Shown here in pieces: positions 1 to 10,619 of a stretch of 64,000 nucleotides of DNA; positions within the stretch are counted from its first letter, which is position 1, and each line of letters begins with the position of its first letter. The position numbers and the translations under genes were made by a program. The notes under the pieces are model-generated. The model was not told where the DNA came from. It ran no database searches and saw only the letters and a list, made by a program, of their open reading frames with translations. Source of the DNA: Thuidium tamariscinum (Eukaryota > Streptophyta > Bryopsida > Hypnales > Thuidiaceae); the NCBI GenBank assembly GCA_947034885.2, contig OX344755.2:28403052-28467051 (forward strand), read 5' to 3'.

Positions 1-339
1 ATGATCAAAAAGTTAGGACATGACGTGTTGTTTCCTTTAAAATTGTGCGTAGCCCGGGCACCAAAAAAAAACTTCTTTAGAAATTGTGACATTAAGAAAT
101 AAAAATTTGAAATATCTTTATTAGATTTTTATCTATGTGTAAACCTTCGAATCATTCCATTTCAATACATGAGTCAAAAGTTATGAGGAATTTTAGTTTG
201 GGGTAGTCAATGGGTACTTATAGAATCTCTACTCTACCAAAAAAGTTTGAAATTCTTTATTCCATTCAATTTTTTATATTTTTGAAAAAAAAGTGAAACA
301 TTGGATGAAGATTGTTTCTTACAATACTTTAACTAAAGT

Positions 340-800
340 AATTGGCATTTGTCATTTTTATAAATAATTTGTTGACAACTTAGTATTTTCAAGCATTTTC
401 TATTTTTTTGTTGGTTTCTAACTTAATGTTTTTTCTCCCATATGTTGAACAATTCCAAATGATTACAAATTTGTAGAATGTAGAGCATACATACCACTTT
501 GATTCTAATATGAGTTTAAAGAATAACCATCAATTTTGAGTGTTTTTTATACTAATGTCACCTTGTCAAGGGCAATTGGCCAATTGCCGGAAAAAAAGGG
601 GTTTTGCTAGTACAAATGTTAATATCTTGCAATGTACATGGTGAAGATTTTCTCCACATCTTCTGAAACCATCCCACAAGAATATCTTACCATTTCATAT
701 GTGACAACAAAAATTTCAAAAACATTGCACTTGTATTACAAAACGCAATTTTGGAGCAATTTGGGTAGAAATATACTTAGTTAAAAATCTGTGAGGTTAA
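340..800. repeat. Diverged copy of AT-rich repeat family TR1
   Basis: This AT-rich stretch resembles the right arm of the inverted repeat at 12520-13692, in the same orientation. Shared landmarks in the same order are an ACAACTTAGT segment, a TTCCAAATG segment, a CAAATGTTAATA segment, a CTCCAC segment and an ACTTGTATT segment. It lies beyond the 3' end of the hAT gene. Positions 1-340 and 800-1013 are AT-rich with no recognisable gene. The match was made by eye, so the ends are approximate. Confidence 0.45.
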
Positions 801-1013
801 CCAACTAAACCAAAGGCTAGAAAATAATAAAATAACCCCAAAGTTAACATGACGAAATACGATGAAAATGCCTAGTAAGGTGCTACAACATATCAATATG
901 TAAGGTACTAAACTACTAGGCTATAAACTTCCGCTAGAAATCTTTTCAAAAAAACATTTTTGGAAGATACAGTGGGACTAATTTACCTTCCAAACAATTG
1001 GACTAATATCTAG

Positions 1014-2159
1014 TTACAAACAAAAATCTGAATCGTTCTGCACTTCGTCAGCATCAGGGTCCATATCTTCGCGCGATGCGTAACCAGCGTCTGTGTCGCT
1101 ATCGTGGCTTGAGCTGTCATTCTCGTCCTCTTCTCTTGTTATTGGTTCTGGTCGTATTTCTCTTTCCACCTCCGAGGTCAAATTCCGCACAACTATGTCT
1201 TGACCACCAGGAATCGCAGTCTGGACTAGTCGTTTTGTGGGACGCGTTCCATCAATAATTCCATCAACTACAGATTCAGGACCTGCTTGAACCGCTATTG
1301 ATTGGCTTGATTGCTGGACCGCTTGCGTGGAGCATCCTGCCCCAAGCCTACAAGGTTCCACAATTTGATTTGCGCGCTTCGGATGTCTGTGTGTCCTTTC
1401 ATCTACTCTTCTAATGCGCCTTTTTTTACTTCTGTCTCTATTGTTGCTGTTGCGTAGTCGTTCTTCCAACGATATTTCTCTTGGCTCAGACACTGGAGTT
1501 GGTTGGGTGGCTTGTGGAGCGGACTCGGGGACTTCTTCATTGATGCTGGATAGTGGACCTCCATCTAAAGGCGTCCTTGTCGATGAACTACGGGCCGATC
1601 TTCTGACTCTACCTTGGCTTGTATCTTCCCCTCTGGGCACACGGCCCCTTATAGAAGGAGTTGTGACTGACCTTCTGACTGTAGTCTGCCCTGTATGTCC
1701 ACCTCGAGTCAAGGAAACGTTCCGACTACGGTTGAGGATGGTATTCAGTGGCGCATCTGAATCATACTCAGCTGCCTCCATTGTTTGTATGGTCGGTGAA
1801 TTCATTGCTACCGAAATAGGAGTTACTTCTTCTACAACCTCTTCAATGTGATCCACCTCTTCTTCTGCTTCAATTCCCGCATTGATTGGTGCAATGTTTC
1901 CAATATTCATTGCTCTGCTTGAAGGAATACGTGTTGGTACTGGAGATGTTGGTACTGGAGATGTTTCTTGAACATCTGAGGCAGGCATTTGATTATCTGC
2001 TTGTTCGTTGTTGTCAGAAGGTGTTCTTGCCGCAGTTCATGGTGAAACTATGCCCCAATTTCCGACCCACGCATCATCAGGGTTCCGCTCTGGAGAACGA
2101 AAAAGTTCTTCTTCAGCAACACCTTCCGCATCATTGCCACTTGCAAATGTGTTTCCATA
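1014..2159 (-). pseudogene. In-frame C-terminal extension of the hAT gene, cut off by two TGA codons
   Basis: Past the TGA at 2160-2162 the same frame continues through one more TGA (2037-2039) to a TAA at 1014, giving about 380 further codons. From an internal ATG (1988) it could also be an independent 324-residue protein. The composition is protein-like: an acidic stretch, a basic RSKKRRIRR segment that could be a nuclear signal, and Ser/Thr/Pro-rich regions. I recognise no domain. Both TGAs would be CGA (Arg) before a single CpG-to-TpG change. Either the transposase once carried a longer disordered tail, or this is a separate downstream ORF that happens to be in phase. Confidence 0.5.
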
Positions 2160-4394
2160 TCAATATGGCGGTGGACTTGGTGGAGGTGGGACCATATCTG
2201 CCCATTCATTGTGATCGCGCAAGAGATCTTCTTCTCTTCGGACTAAATTATCTTCGATAAAATCAAAATAACCCTCGTCCTCCGATCCTGAAGGATTAGG
2301 CTCGTCCCTCTCTTCATCAGTGTCTCCATCCACGAGGACCCTTTCATAAAATTGAGCAGCATTGTACCCACGCTTTTGACGTTCCAAGTGGTAGTTAGCA
2401 TAAATGTACACCAAATCTTGAGCCTTCTTTGTGGTCAAACGATTTCGCGTTTTACTGTGCACGAATGAATACATGCTCCAGTTTCGTTCACATGAAGATG
2501 CTGAACAAATCAACCCTAGAATTCTCTTTGCAATCTTCGGAAGAGCATCGCCGCCTACATGATTCCACCATTGATGAGGTTCTAAATTGGTCTCTGTGAT
2601 GTCGAGAACCTCTTCTCGGGGATCAAATGGCCCTGTCTTCTCCTCAAATTGGACAAGCTCTTGCATTGCCACGACCACTGAAACTCCTAATGATGGAGCT
2701 AGTTTTCGTATGACTCGATTCAAAGCTGCTTTGGCCGCCCCATCGTTTTGAATTTCTTCTACTCCTGCCAAAAACGGATTCAAGAGTGCTCCTGCATAGT
2801 GGAGGTCCGTTCGCATTAACTTCCAACGAGCTTCAAATTTCTTCTCGTAACGCGTTGCAACCACAGGGTCTAAAAGAAATGGAGGATCCCTGAGAGCATA
2901 CGCGTGTTTCTTCAACTCGAACATTATCAACCAAGCTTTTGGCATTGCTAGTTTCTTGCCATCAAAGTGTCGTAGAGCAACGAGTACTGGCTCTATCATA
3001 AACACAAAATTCTTGCATTTTGACCAAAACCTTTCAAAATGAATGTTTAGCCGAACATCCATTGCTTTGCGCCTAATGGTACCTCCATTAGTCCGATTCT
3101 GCAAACTGAACTCGAAGGTCATGTAAGCGTCATCTGCAACCACGGTTTGCAAAGCTTGTTTGCAATCGAGCAGGCGGTCTACCATAAGGAAATTGGTGGC
3201 AAACCGTGTCAAAGTAGGCAGCCTAAGCATTTTGTTTGGAGAATGTTTCCGAAACAAAGCCATAGTGAAATGGTATTTCCTAATATGCTTCACCATTGTC
3301 CTACACTCGCTTACCAAATCCTTCATCGTTTGAGACTTTCCCCAATCTTCCAAAAGCAAATCCAAGATGTGAGCCGCACACCCTTGTTTGTACATGTGGG
3401 GATATTTCAGTAACAAACATGACATAGTTCCAATCATTACTGAAGCATTGTCTGTACACAATTGCACAATATTTGAAGGACCGGCCTTGTCTATGTACTT
3501 CGACATTAAAGCTGTCGTGTAGGCAATGCCCTTCTTCGCTCCCGTACTGTCCTCTGATCCCCAAAACACATCCCCTGCTGGACAAACGAGCATCACATTC
3601 ATCAACGGCCGCTTATTGGTATCTGACCACCCATCTGAACAAATAGTTGCTCCATATTGCGCAATAGAGTTCTTTGTCCGGTCATTGACCATTTTTTGGA
3701 CAACTTCTTTTTTCACATCAATCATCCTGGTATGCAACGCGTTGAATGTTGGTGGACCATATAAAATTCCAGCTGCTGCAGTTTCCTTCACTGCATTTAT
3801 AAATGCAGGGTGTCGCGTGACGTTGAATGCAATATTGGCTTCATAAAAAAATGAAGCCCACGTCGCATCCAACTTTTGTCTCAAGCCTATTTGTAATGCT
3901 TCATCCATACTTCTTTGACGAGAAACCACAGGGCGGCTTCCTGTTCTGTCAACCGTACTTGGAGTAGAATCCACTGAATCTGGGGTAGGGTTTGTCGGGC
4001 CGGTTGGACCCGTTGGATTTGAAGAACCACCCACCTCACCACCCTCTACCTCTTGAATGAGGGATTGTGCCGCACCAATGGCCTCATTGCCCACAAATGG
4101 TGTTTCAAACAATTCTTCAAAGCTCATGGCTTTTGGAACGTTTCCGCTGCAAGTCATAAACTTTTCACGTGCACTTCTAGGGATTTTTGGACAACGTTCT
4201 GCTGTTGCCGAGCCACCATATCCAAAGTGACTAAATGCCCTTTTCCGCACAAAGACTTTGCTCCACCCGCAAAACAAGCATTTCCGAGGATAGGGTGAAT
4301 GATCATTTGGAACGCATGGTATAAGCCAAGGGTCCCAATCTTTTGTAGCCCTACGCGTATCGAGCCGACCTTGACCACCACCTGGGACAACCAT
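2160..4394 (-). CDS. hAT-family transposase with BED-like finger and DUF659 core (left copy)
   Basis: A 744-residue protein read from the ATG at 4394; an upstream TTG-initiated extension exists but is not needed. The N-terminus holds a Cys-x2-Cys...His...Cys cluster like a BED zinc finger (about residues 35-75), expected to bind transposon ends. A Ser/Thr/Pro-rich linker follows. The DUF659/RNase-H-like core shows SDGWSD (Asp about 254), CTDNAS (Asp about 315) and GCAAHILDLLLEDWG with the hAT C-x2-H signature. The C-terminal hAT dimerisation motif CERNWS is near 635-640 and is followed by a TTKKAQDLVYIYANYH helix. Members of this superfamily cut and paste DNA and typically make 8-bp target duplications. 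Length and motif order fit a full-length transposase. The stop (TGA, 2160-2162) may itself be a mutation, because the same frame continues downstream. A GC-rich class A array precedes the gene. Confidence 0.88.
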   Translation of the reverse strand: MVVPGGGQGRLDTRRATKDWDPWLIPCVPNDHSPYPRKCLFCGWSKVFVRKRAFSHFGYGGSATAERCPKIPRSAREKFMTCSGNVPKAMSFEELFETPFVGNEAIGAAQSLIQEVEGGEVGGSSNPTGPTGPTNPTPDSVDSTPSTVDRTGSRPVVSRQRSMDEALQIGLRQKLDATWASFFYEANIAFNVTRHPAFINAVKETAAAGILYGPPTFNALHTRMIDVKKEVVQKMVNDRTKNSIAQYGATICSDGWSDTNKRPLMNVMLVCPAGDVFWGSEDSTGAKKGIAYTTALMSKYIDKAGPSNIVQLCTDNASVMIGTMSCLLLKYPHMYKQGCAAHILDLLLEDWGKSQTMKDLVSECRTMVKHIRKYHFTMALFRKHSPNKMLRLPTLTRFATNFLMVDRLLDCKQALQTVVADDAYMTFEFSLQNRTNGGTIRRKAMDVRLNIHFERFWSKCKNFVFMIEPVLVALRHFDGKKLAMPKAWLIMFELKKHAYALRDPPFLLDPVVATRYEKKFEARWKLMRTDLHYAGALLNPFLAGVEEIQNDGAAKAALNRVIRKLAPSLGVSVVVAMQELVQFEEKTGPFDPREEVLDITETNLEPHQWWNHVGGDALPKIAKRILGLICSASSCERNWSMYSFVHSKTRNRLTTKKAQDLVYIYANYHLERQKRGYNAAQFYERVLVDGDTDEERDEPNPSGSEDEGYFDFIEDNLVRREEDLLRDHNEWADMVPPPPSPPPY

Positions 4395-4619
4395 GGTGTG
4401 AATCCACAATGAGTTTCACCCCCAAAAAATCGATCCAAGAATCCAGTAACGAGGAAAAAGTTATGACAATGCTACCTACTGTGAGAGGGTTTTTAAACCC
4501 CCTCAAAGCAAGGCTCTTGCCCTCCAATGAACCAAAACATCCGCAAGAAGCCTCTTTCGAAGGTTCAAGGCTAGAGTCTAATCACTGAAGCAAGGTAATC
4601 CCTCAGTGTTTCAGCTGCA

Positions 4620-5115
4620 GCTTTATACTCTGTCGCCACAGGGGCGACTGCGGGTACAGGGCGACTTCGGGTGAACAGGGCGACCGCGGGTAATGGGGGC
4701 GACGGCGCCTGCAAGGACGACCGCACGTACGAGGGCGATCGCGCGTGGAAGGGCGACCGCGGGACAGGGTGAGGAACTGCAAAAAATGACCCGCGATCGC
4801 CCCAAGCGCGGTCGCACTCCCCGAACGGGCGACCGCGCATGGACGGGTGACCACGCATGGAGGTGGCGGTTTAGGTTCTGGCACCGAAGGTCGCCCCTGA
4901 CCCGCGGTCGCCCCAAGCGCGGTCGCACTCCCCGGTCGGGCGACCGCGCATGGACGGGCGACCGCGCTTGGAGGTGTCGGGCGGCAGTTCTGTCACCCGA
5001 GGTCGCCCCAAGCGCGGTCGCACTCCCCGGACGGGCGACCGCGCATGGAGGTGGCGGGCGGCAGTTCTGGCACCCGAGGTCGCCCCTGACCCGCGGTCGC
5101 ACCTTTGCAGGTTTT
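4620..5115 (-). promoter_or_regulatory. Class A GC-rich repeat array with TATA-like box upstream of the hAT gene
   Basis: A CpG-rich minisatellite built on GGTCGC/GCGACC cores in both orientations. From about 4795 to 5100 a larger unit of roughly 100-120 bp is repeated. On the gene strand a TATAAAG box (complement of 4622-4628) sits at the gene-proximal edge, about 230 bp before the ATG at 4394. Its position and TATA box suggest a promoter. Alternatively the array is the subterminal repeat of the hAT element, since hAT transposases bind short subterminal repeats. Open frames through the array are by-products of its composition. Confidence 0.65.
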
Positions 5116-5199
5116 CAATTTTTGGAAAGCGCGGTTGCTGTACACGCGGTTGCCTTACAGGACCAGCTGGCCTGAGCAAGGTGGACAGTTATTAACCTA

Positions 5200-6840
5200 G
5201 CTGTAACAGGTATTATTTGAGAGATTCGGAGATTCCTCCTAGTTCCACATTATATCCCACTTCATTCTCATTAAAAGCAGCATCTAAATTACTATGTAGC
5301 AATAGTTACTCCAAAGTGATTTACCATTTCATGCACATAGAAGCTTTTAAAGGTATTTCCAACCCCTTCACCACCAAGCCCTATTGGCTCTTTCTCCAAG
5401 AAATCATGAACCTTCAAACCTCAATAAAAAATATCATACTTTTACTTAGGAATGTTGAGTTCTATGAGAGCTCAATTATGGAGGAGGACAACCCTCAATT
5501 TCATGATATTTCAAATGCTTAATCCCTAAAGGACTAAGAAGATACAATGTGTCATCTTCAAAGTTTTCAATGGCAATTTCTTGTAAGGGTGAAGCAAATC
5601 TCAATATGAAACAAAGGGAATGTAATATTTTTGGGATCTCAGTATTAGACTTAGATTAGTGGGAAAAAAAATGGGAAGACAAAATTTTAAAAAATGACAG
5701 TTATTCAAAAATGTATACTTGAACTTCTACCAAAACATTATGGAGATAGAGTTTCTATTAAAATTCAATGGAACCCCCCCCCTAGTACTTTAAAAAAGAA
5801 GGGAATGTAATATTTTTGAGATTTCAATATTAGACTTAGATTAGTTGAAGAAAAATGGGAAGACAAAATTGAAAAAATATGGCACTTATCCAAGAATGTG
5901 GAAATAGAAGGACATTTACAAATAAAATATTAGAAATTTAAGTTACCTTTTTAGCTCTAACATGGACCTTAATGACATTGATCTAAGCAATTAGATAGTA
6001 TCCTAAAGAGGATATCTTAGCCTCCAAAATTTATGTGGATTTAGTTGCAATAATGGATTATGTTGAATGCATCTTAAGGACAAGTATTTATTGTAAAGAT
6101 GCTTGCATTGACCAAATGATAACAATGTTGTGTACAATTTGAGAAGAACTTTACTCCAAGTCAAATGAGTAGGAGGTTTCCATAAAAATGAATCCAATCT
6201 CATGTCATAGTATTTTGTGTTTAATCCTTATTTGAAGCCTTTATGTAGGCTTCTCATGATTTAAGGGTTTAGGTAAATGGTTTTTTTTTTGCTATATAAC
6301 TTCCATTCTAAAGTTGTAATTGAAATATCAATTATATTTCTAGATAAATAACATTCCAAAGTAGAGGGACAATGGAAGTTTAGGGATAATTAAGGATTTC
6401 GGTTTTATTGAATATAATACTCCAAGAACATATAATTTAAGATCTAAAAAATGTTCAACAAAAGATCTTTAGGAATAATTAAGGGTGAAGCAAATCTCAA
6501 TATGGTAATACTAAATTATCTTTAGACTCCAAATAAATTTTTCTAAGGGGTTAAAAAATCTATATTCATCTTTTTATAAATTTGTTTCTCCCAAAACTAC
6601 GTTTGTGGCCCATGATGTTGATCATCAAGAATTGCTATAATGTAAAGATCTAACCATTGAAATGTTCTACAATTAATTCCATACATGCTAGATATAATAA
6701 TTTTTACTTTTGTACAGTTAAAATTTTAAAAAATGATAACACCTATGTGCCCAAAAATATGGAAGGATAGAATTGATTGAAATCCTCCATTGTCAAAACC
6801 GTTTTAGTCTTGTAGGGATTAAAGGAATGCAATATTACTA
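5200..6840. other. Gene-free AT-rich DNA with a diverged ~186-bp direct duplication
   Basis: No gene is supported. A segment at about 5611-5710 recurs at about 5797-5900; both contain GGGAATGTAATATTTTT followed by a TTAGACTTAGATTAG block and a GGGAAGACAAAATT block. The segment around 5520-5600 also resembles 18457-18535, so it is a dispersed repeat. Confidence 0.4.
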
Positions 6841-6844
6841 TTGC

Positions 6845-8350
6845 ATAAAAAATTTGTAGTTAATAGACACTTGAGCAGAATGCTACTTCAATGTTGCAAA
6901 ATTAAAAATTAAAAATTGAAGTTATACATATATCTTTTAGTAAATGGCAAACACCATTGTATTAGAAATGAACATTTAGACCAAAAACATTTGAGCCAGA
7001 AGGGGTGAACAATAAAAATAAGTTATACTATAGTGAAACTAATACAAATATTTGAATGCAATTCAATGGACACACTCCAAAAATGAATTTTAAGCCTTTA
7101 GGTGATTTGAATCAGGTAGTTTTGACAATTGCTATTTTTAATTCAAGTAATAGATTTTAGGAAAAAATATGAATTTAGGCACATATAATTGTAAGATCCT
7201 ATATTACACTAGTTTGAGAAGATGTGGAGGAAAGTTAACCAATTTTCTACTATGAAAATTGCCAAGATATTAACATTTGAATTTATTGTAATTCTTTTGA
7301 GGGCCTTGTGATGTATGAAAACCTAGGAAGTTGCACTTCATACAATCACATTTGTATAAAATAATTGTCGTAATGGTGTTTCTTTTCTATACCAAATTAC
7401 CAATGTTCAAAGGCAATTCATAAGATGCTTGAAATTTTTTTTAGACAAACTACAAGTGTATAACATTTTTGGAAAATATATGTCAGTACATAGGAATATA
7501 GAATGATTTCAAATAGTAAGTTGTTAAGAGTTGAATTATATAGAATTGAAAATGCGAATTCCAATGGTAATTATTATCCTGCATCTAATATTTCAATTTT
7601 TGTTATAGATTTTGAATATTGAATTAAATGAAGAACTTTACAGAATTTATTGTGCATTTGTTGATTAGAAAACTAGGAAATCCCTAACAACCCTTAATCA
7701 AAATCCCTCTTAACGATCATGACAGATGCTACTATATGAGTCTAAAACTGTGAATCCCCAAGACTATTCACCTATAGTATAGGTGTTTAAATCATAGAAA
7801 CTTTTTATAATTAGAGATTTCTAGTGTGATTATACTATACACACTTATATTATTGGTGCATATGTTATAAACACATTGAAATATTCAATAGTTGTGGGAT
7901 ACCTACTTATATCTATAATCAAGGCTTACATACTTGCATTTCTATCTTCTCATGCTAGCATTTTAGTAACAAAATCAAATTAAGAAATTCACATTTTAAA
8001 TTTATTTTGAAAATTTGTAGAGCACTTATTTCAAAGCCCAAAACTTATTGGGGTTATGCGTCTCCAATGTATGCATCTCCAATGTTTGTATCTCATTTTT
8101 TCGGTGACCAAATTTTTTAAATTGAACATATGAAAAGAGGATTGTAAGACTGTGCATGTGTTTTGTAAATTTAACACACTCGTGAAGTCGTGATCAAACA
8201 TTATAATCTGTCATCCATAAGTGATAATATTCTATTTTCTTTACCTTCATAACCTCTAATATGCACAGTTTAAATTTGTATGCTTATAATTTAAAGAAAA
8301 TTGATGAAGCATATGAAATATTATCCTATTCCTAAAAACTAAAAAGGAAT
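6845..8350 (+). repeat. Left arm of a ~1.2-kb inverted repeat (TR1)
   Basis: This region aligns with the reverse complement of 12520-13692. Landmarks in order are a TTTAGTAAATGG block, a CATTTGAGCC block, an AACTAATRCAAAT block, a TAAACACRTTGAAATATTC block and a CCATAAGTGATAATATT block. The left arm carries about 300 bp of extra sequence (roughly 7915-8215) absent from the right arm. Together the arms bracket the gene at 8717-10114, as expected of a large terminal-inverted-repeat element or an inverted duplication. Confidence 0.7.
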
Positions 8351-8716
8351 ATGAAAGTTGCATGTACAAAAATGTATTAATTGAAAGAAACATCTATTTT
8401 ATGAAATTTAGATATGGACACTTTCTTCATAAAAATTTGAAATGTCTACATATTACATATTGAGCATTTTATGGAGATGCTTTTTGAAAGATTGAATGAG
8501 CATTTTGGATGTTTAAAAAAAACCCGTCAACATGCAAACAAAGGAATATGAATTCTTTTGCATCCATACACATCAATGATAGAAATGAAACACCCCAAGT
8601 TTGCAAAATAATACGAAAAAATAATAGTAGCCTTTTTATATATAGATGTTTACAAAAGTCATAAGTCCTCCAAAAAATGCTAGCATTGCTAGCCCCCCAA
8701 AAGATCATACAACATT

Positions 8717-10114
8717 CTACTTGCTTTGTTCATCTGTCTTTAGCCTTTTCTTAGCTTCTAAGTCTTTCTTCGCCTCCTTGTAGGCACTATCCAAATTGGA
8801 TTGAAGAGGAAAATCCCACCATTTATTTTTCATGTACTCTTTCTTCAAATTCTGTGCATTGAGCAAATTCATCTTCTTCTTCTCCACTTCCCCGGCCACA
8901 TCACTTTCCAATGCGAGAGCATGGGCTAACTTCTTCTTTAGGTCCTCTGCTTCCAACTTCAATGTCTCATGTTGCCTCTCATGATCTTCAGAATCTTGTA
9001 TATCAACAATACGATCAAGAGGGGCTTTGTCCTTCATTTTCTGAAGGTCACGTAATTTTGATTGTGCACCTTCAAGAGATCTTTTTTCATTTTCCAAGCA
9101 GTCAGCTTCGATGTGACAATCTTCCTTGAGTTTAGCCAATCGTTCTTCTACAAATTTGTTAGTTGAAGAACTAGAACCTTCACCCCCTGAAACGGAGAAG
9201 TTCAGATAGAATGCTTCCAAGTTCAAGATTTGCTCATGTTGCTTGGACAATTGAATTCGTCCCGATTCAATGAGGGCTTGAAGGGTTGGAACATCATCAG
9301 AAGTATCAGTCACTGCCCCTTCCTCCAAAGTCCTTTTCTCTTCATTTGCTCTATCCAACTCTTCGAGCACACTCTTCAATTGAACTTTATAAAAGTCGTT
9401 CAATGGAATATCTTCGTTGGCCTCCACACTTGCAGCTTCAACAGATCCTTCAATTCTTGGCATCCCTTCCAATGAAGGCAATGTCAACGTGGGGCCCGCC
9501 TCCACTTCCCCCTCCTCCAAAGGCTCCAAATTAGCCAATGTCTCACCCACATGTGGCAGTCCAACATCCATCAACTCATCTTCACTACTTTCGTGATCCG
9601 ACCACACGAACTCATTGTTCGGAACTTCATTCTTGATGAAAATCTTTTTCCCTAAACCTTCACGTGGGTTTTGGGAGGGACCCGCCCTAGGAATGTCCTT
9701 GGTTGACGGTTTTTGGACAAGCTTTGCTCCCTTAATGGTGCTCCAATCCACCCTTCGTCGAAGAATAACTTCCGCGTACACCATCTCACACAGAAACAAG
9801 GGAATTTCATTCCGAGGCACACTTCGTGTCTTGTACAAGTATCGATATACTTCGATACATCTTTGTACAAATCCATCGTGAGTGCAAGCATGAAGATTTG
9901 CCATATTTGACTTCAAGTGGATTTTGTGTCGATGATAGGGGAAAAGCTTATCGATGTGGCACCATTGTACAAATGCCCTACAAGTGGTCGCGGTCCAAAA
10001 GCCTTCGATCCTCTCCCAACCTCCATGAGCCACGACATTAGAGTCCACAAGGACGTGTTGTTGTCTTTTTTGCATCTTGCCTTTGGCTTTACGGTTCCTC
10101 CGGGTGGCGTCCAT
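8717..10114 (-). CDS. WCHI/VDWST-domain coiled-coil protein (copy 1)
   Basis: A 465-residue protein from the ATG at 10114. After a short basic leader (RRNRKAKGKMQKRQQ) comes a domain of about 110 residues containing WCHIDKLFP, HRHKIH, FVQRCIEVYRYLY, YAEVILRR and VDWSTI. The same order recurs in four other genes in this window (21329, 26513, 46597, 57565). I do not recognise it as a named family. The middle is acidic and Pro/Ser-rich. The C-terminal ~200 residues are rich in Lys, Glu and Leu with heptad-like spacing, so a coiled coil is likely. This suggests a scaffold or dimerising partner rather than an enzyme, which is inference. The gene lies within the TR1 inverted repeat and has a class A array upstream. 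Confidence 0.75.
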   Translation of the reverse strand: MDATRRNRKAKGKMQKRQQHVLVDSNVVAHGGWERIEGFWTATTCRAFVQWCHIDKLFPYHRHKIHLKSNMANLHACTHDGFVQRCIEVYRYLYKTRSVPRNEIPLFLCEMVYAEVILRRRVDWSTIKGAKLVQKPSTKDIPRAGPSQNPREGLGKKIFIKNEVPNNEFVWSDHESSEDELMDVGLPHVGETLANLEPLEEGEVEAGPTLTLPSLEGMPRIEGSVEAASVEANEDIPLNDFYKVQLKSVLEELDRANEEKRTLEEGAVTDTSDDVPTLQALIESGRIQLSKQHEQILNLEAFYLNFSVSGGEGSSSSTNKFVEERLAKLKEDCHIEADCLENEKRSLEGAQSKLRDLQKMKDKAPLDRIVDIQDSEDHERQHETLKLEAEDLKKKLAHALALESDVAGEVEKKKMNLLNAQNLKKEYMKNKWWDFPLQSNLDSAYKEAKKDLEAKKRLKTDEQSK

Positions 10115-10269
10115 TGGATTGAAGTAGATGGAGGTATTAAGAAATACCAAAATGCGACAATAGCTGCCCCAATAGATGCACGAACCACACAATCACAATA
10201 AAAAAAAACCAAGTACTGGACACGCAGTCAGCCACGAGAAGCGGGTGATAGAGCAGTGTGCAGCGCTGG

Positions 10270-10575
10270 AATTGCAAGTGGGCGAATGCGGATGGGGCGA
10301 CCACTTATAAACCCGATGTCGCCTGGGGCGCGTGCGTTCCGTGCGAGGGCGACTGCGGGTGGGGCGAGTGCGGGAAGGGTGACCGCACGAGGGCGACCGC
10401 GGGTCCTTTGAAGGACCTGTTTTGCGGTCTGGGCGACCGCGCCTGGGCGAGTGCGCGAAGGGCGACCACAGGAAAGGTGACCGCGGGTCCTTCACAGCAG
10501 TGGCGACCGCGGGTCCTTTTACGAGGTCATTTATTTCTGAATTTCCCGCCTTCTGACTTGGGCGACCACAGGTTG
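10270..10575 (-). promoter_or_regulatory. Class A GC-rich array with TATA-like box upstream of copy 1
   Basis: Six exact GCGACC cores plus near variants (GCGACT, GCGAGT, GGTGACC), several inside GGGCGACCGCGGGT. On the gene strand they read ACCCGCGGTCGCCC, the same sense as at the other class A genes. A TTATAA box at about 10304-10311 lies at the gene-proximal edge, about 195 bp before the ATG. Confidence 0.65.
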
Positions 10576-10619
10576 TTCACCAAGGAAATCTGAATTTTGG
10601 ATTTCGCCCTCTGAAAAAT

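Noticed and set aside
4571-5195. Several Arg/Pro-rich frames on both strands
   Set aside because: They arise from the class A repeat array, are open in several frames at once, and have no domain. The same holds for frames in 14115-14541, 20670-21051, 27314-27596, 46018-46469, 53443-53854, 57051-57538 and 62280-62655.
5217-5522. 101-residue plus-strand frame
   Set aside because: AT-rich, no recognisable motif, and it lies in a dispersed-repeat region.
8469-8708. 79-residue minus frame after copy 1
   Set aside because: It is in a different phase from copy 1, lacks any motif, and is more likely 3' untranslated sequence.
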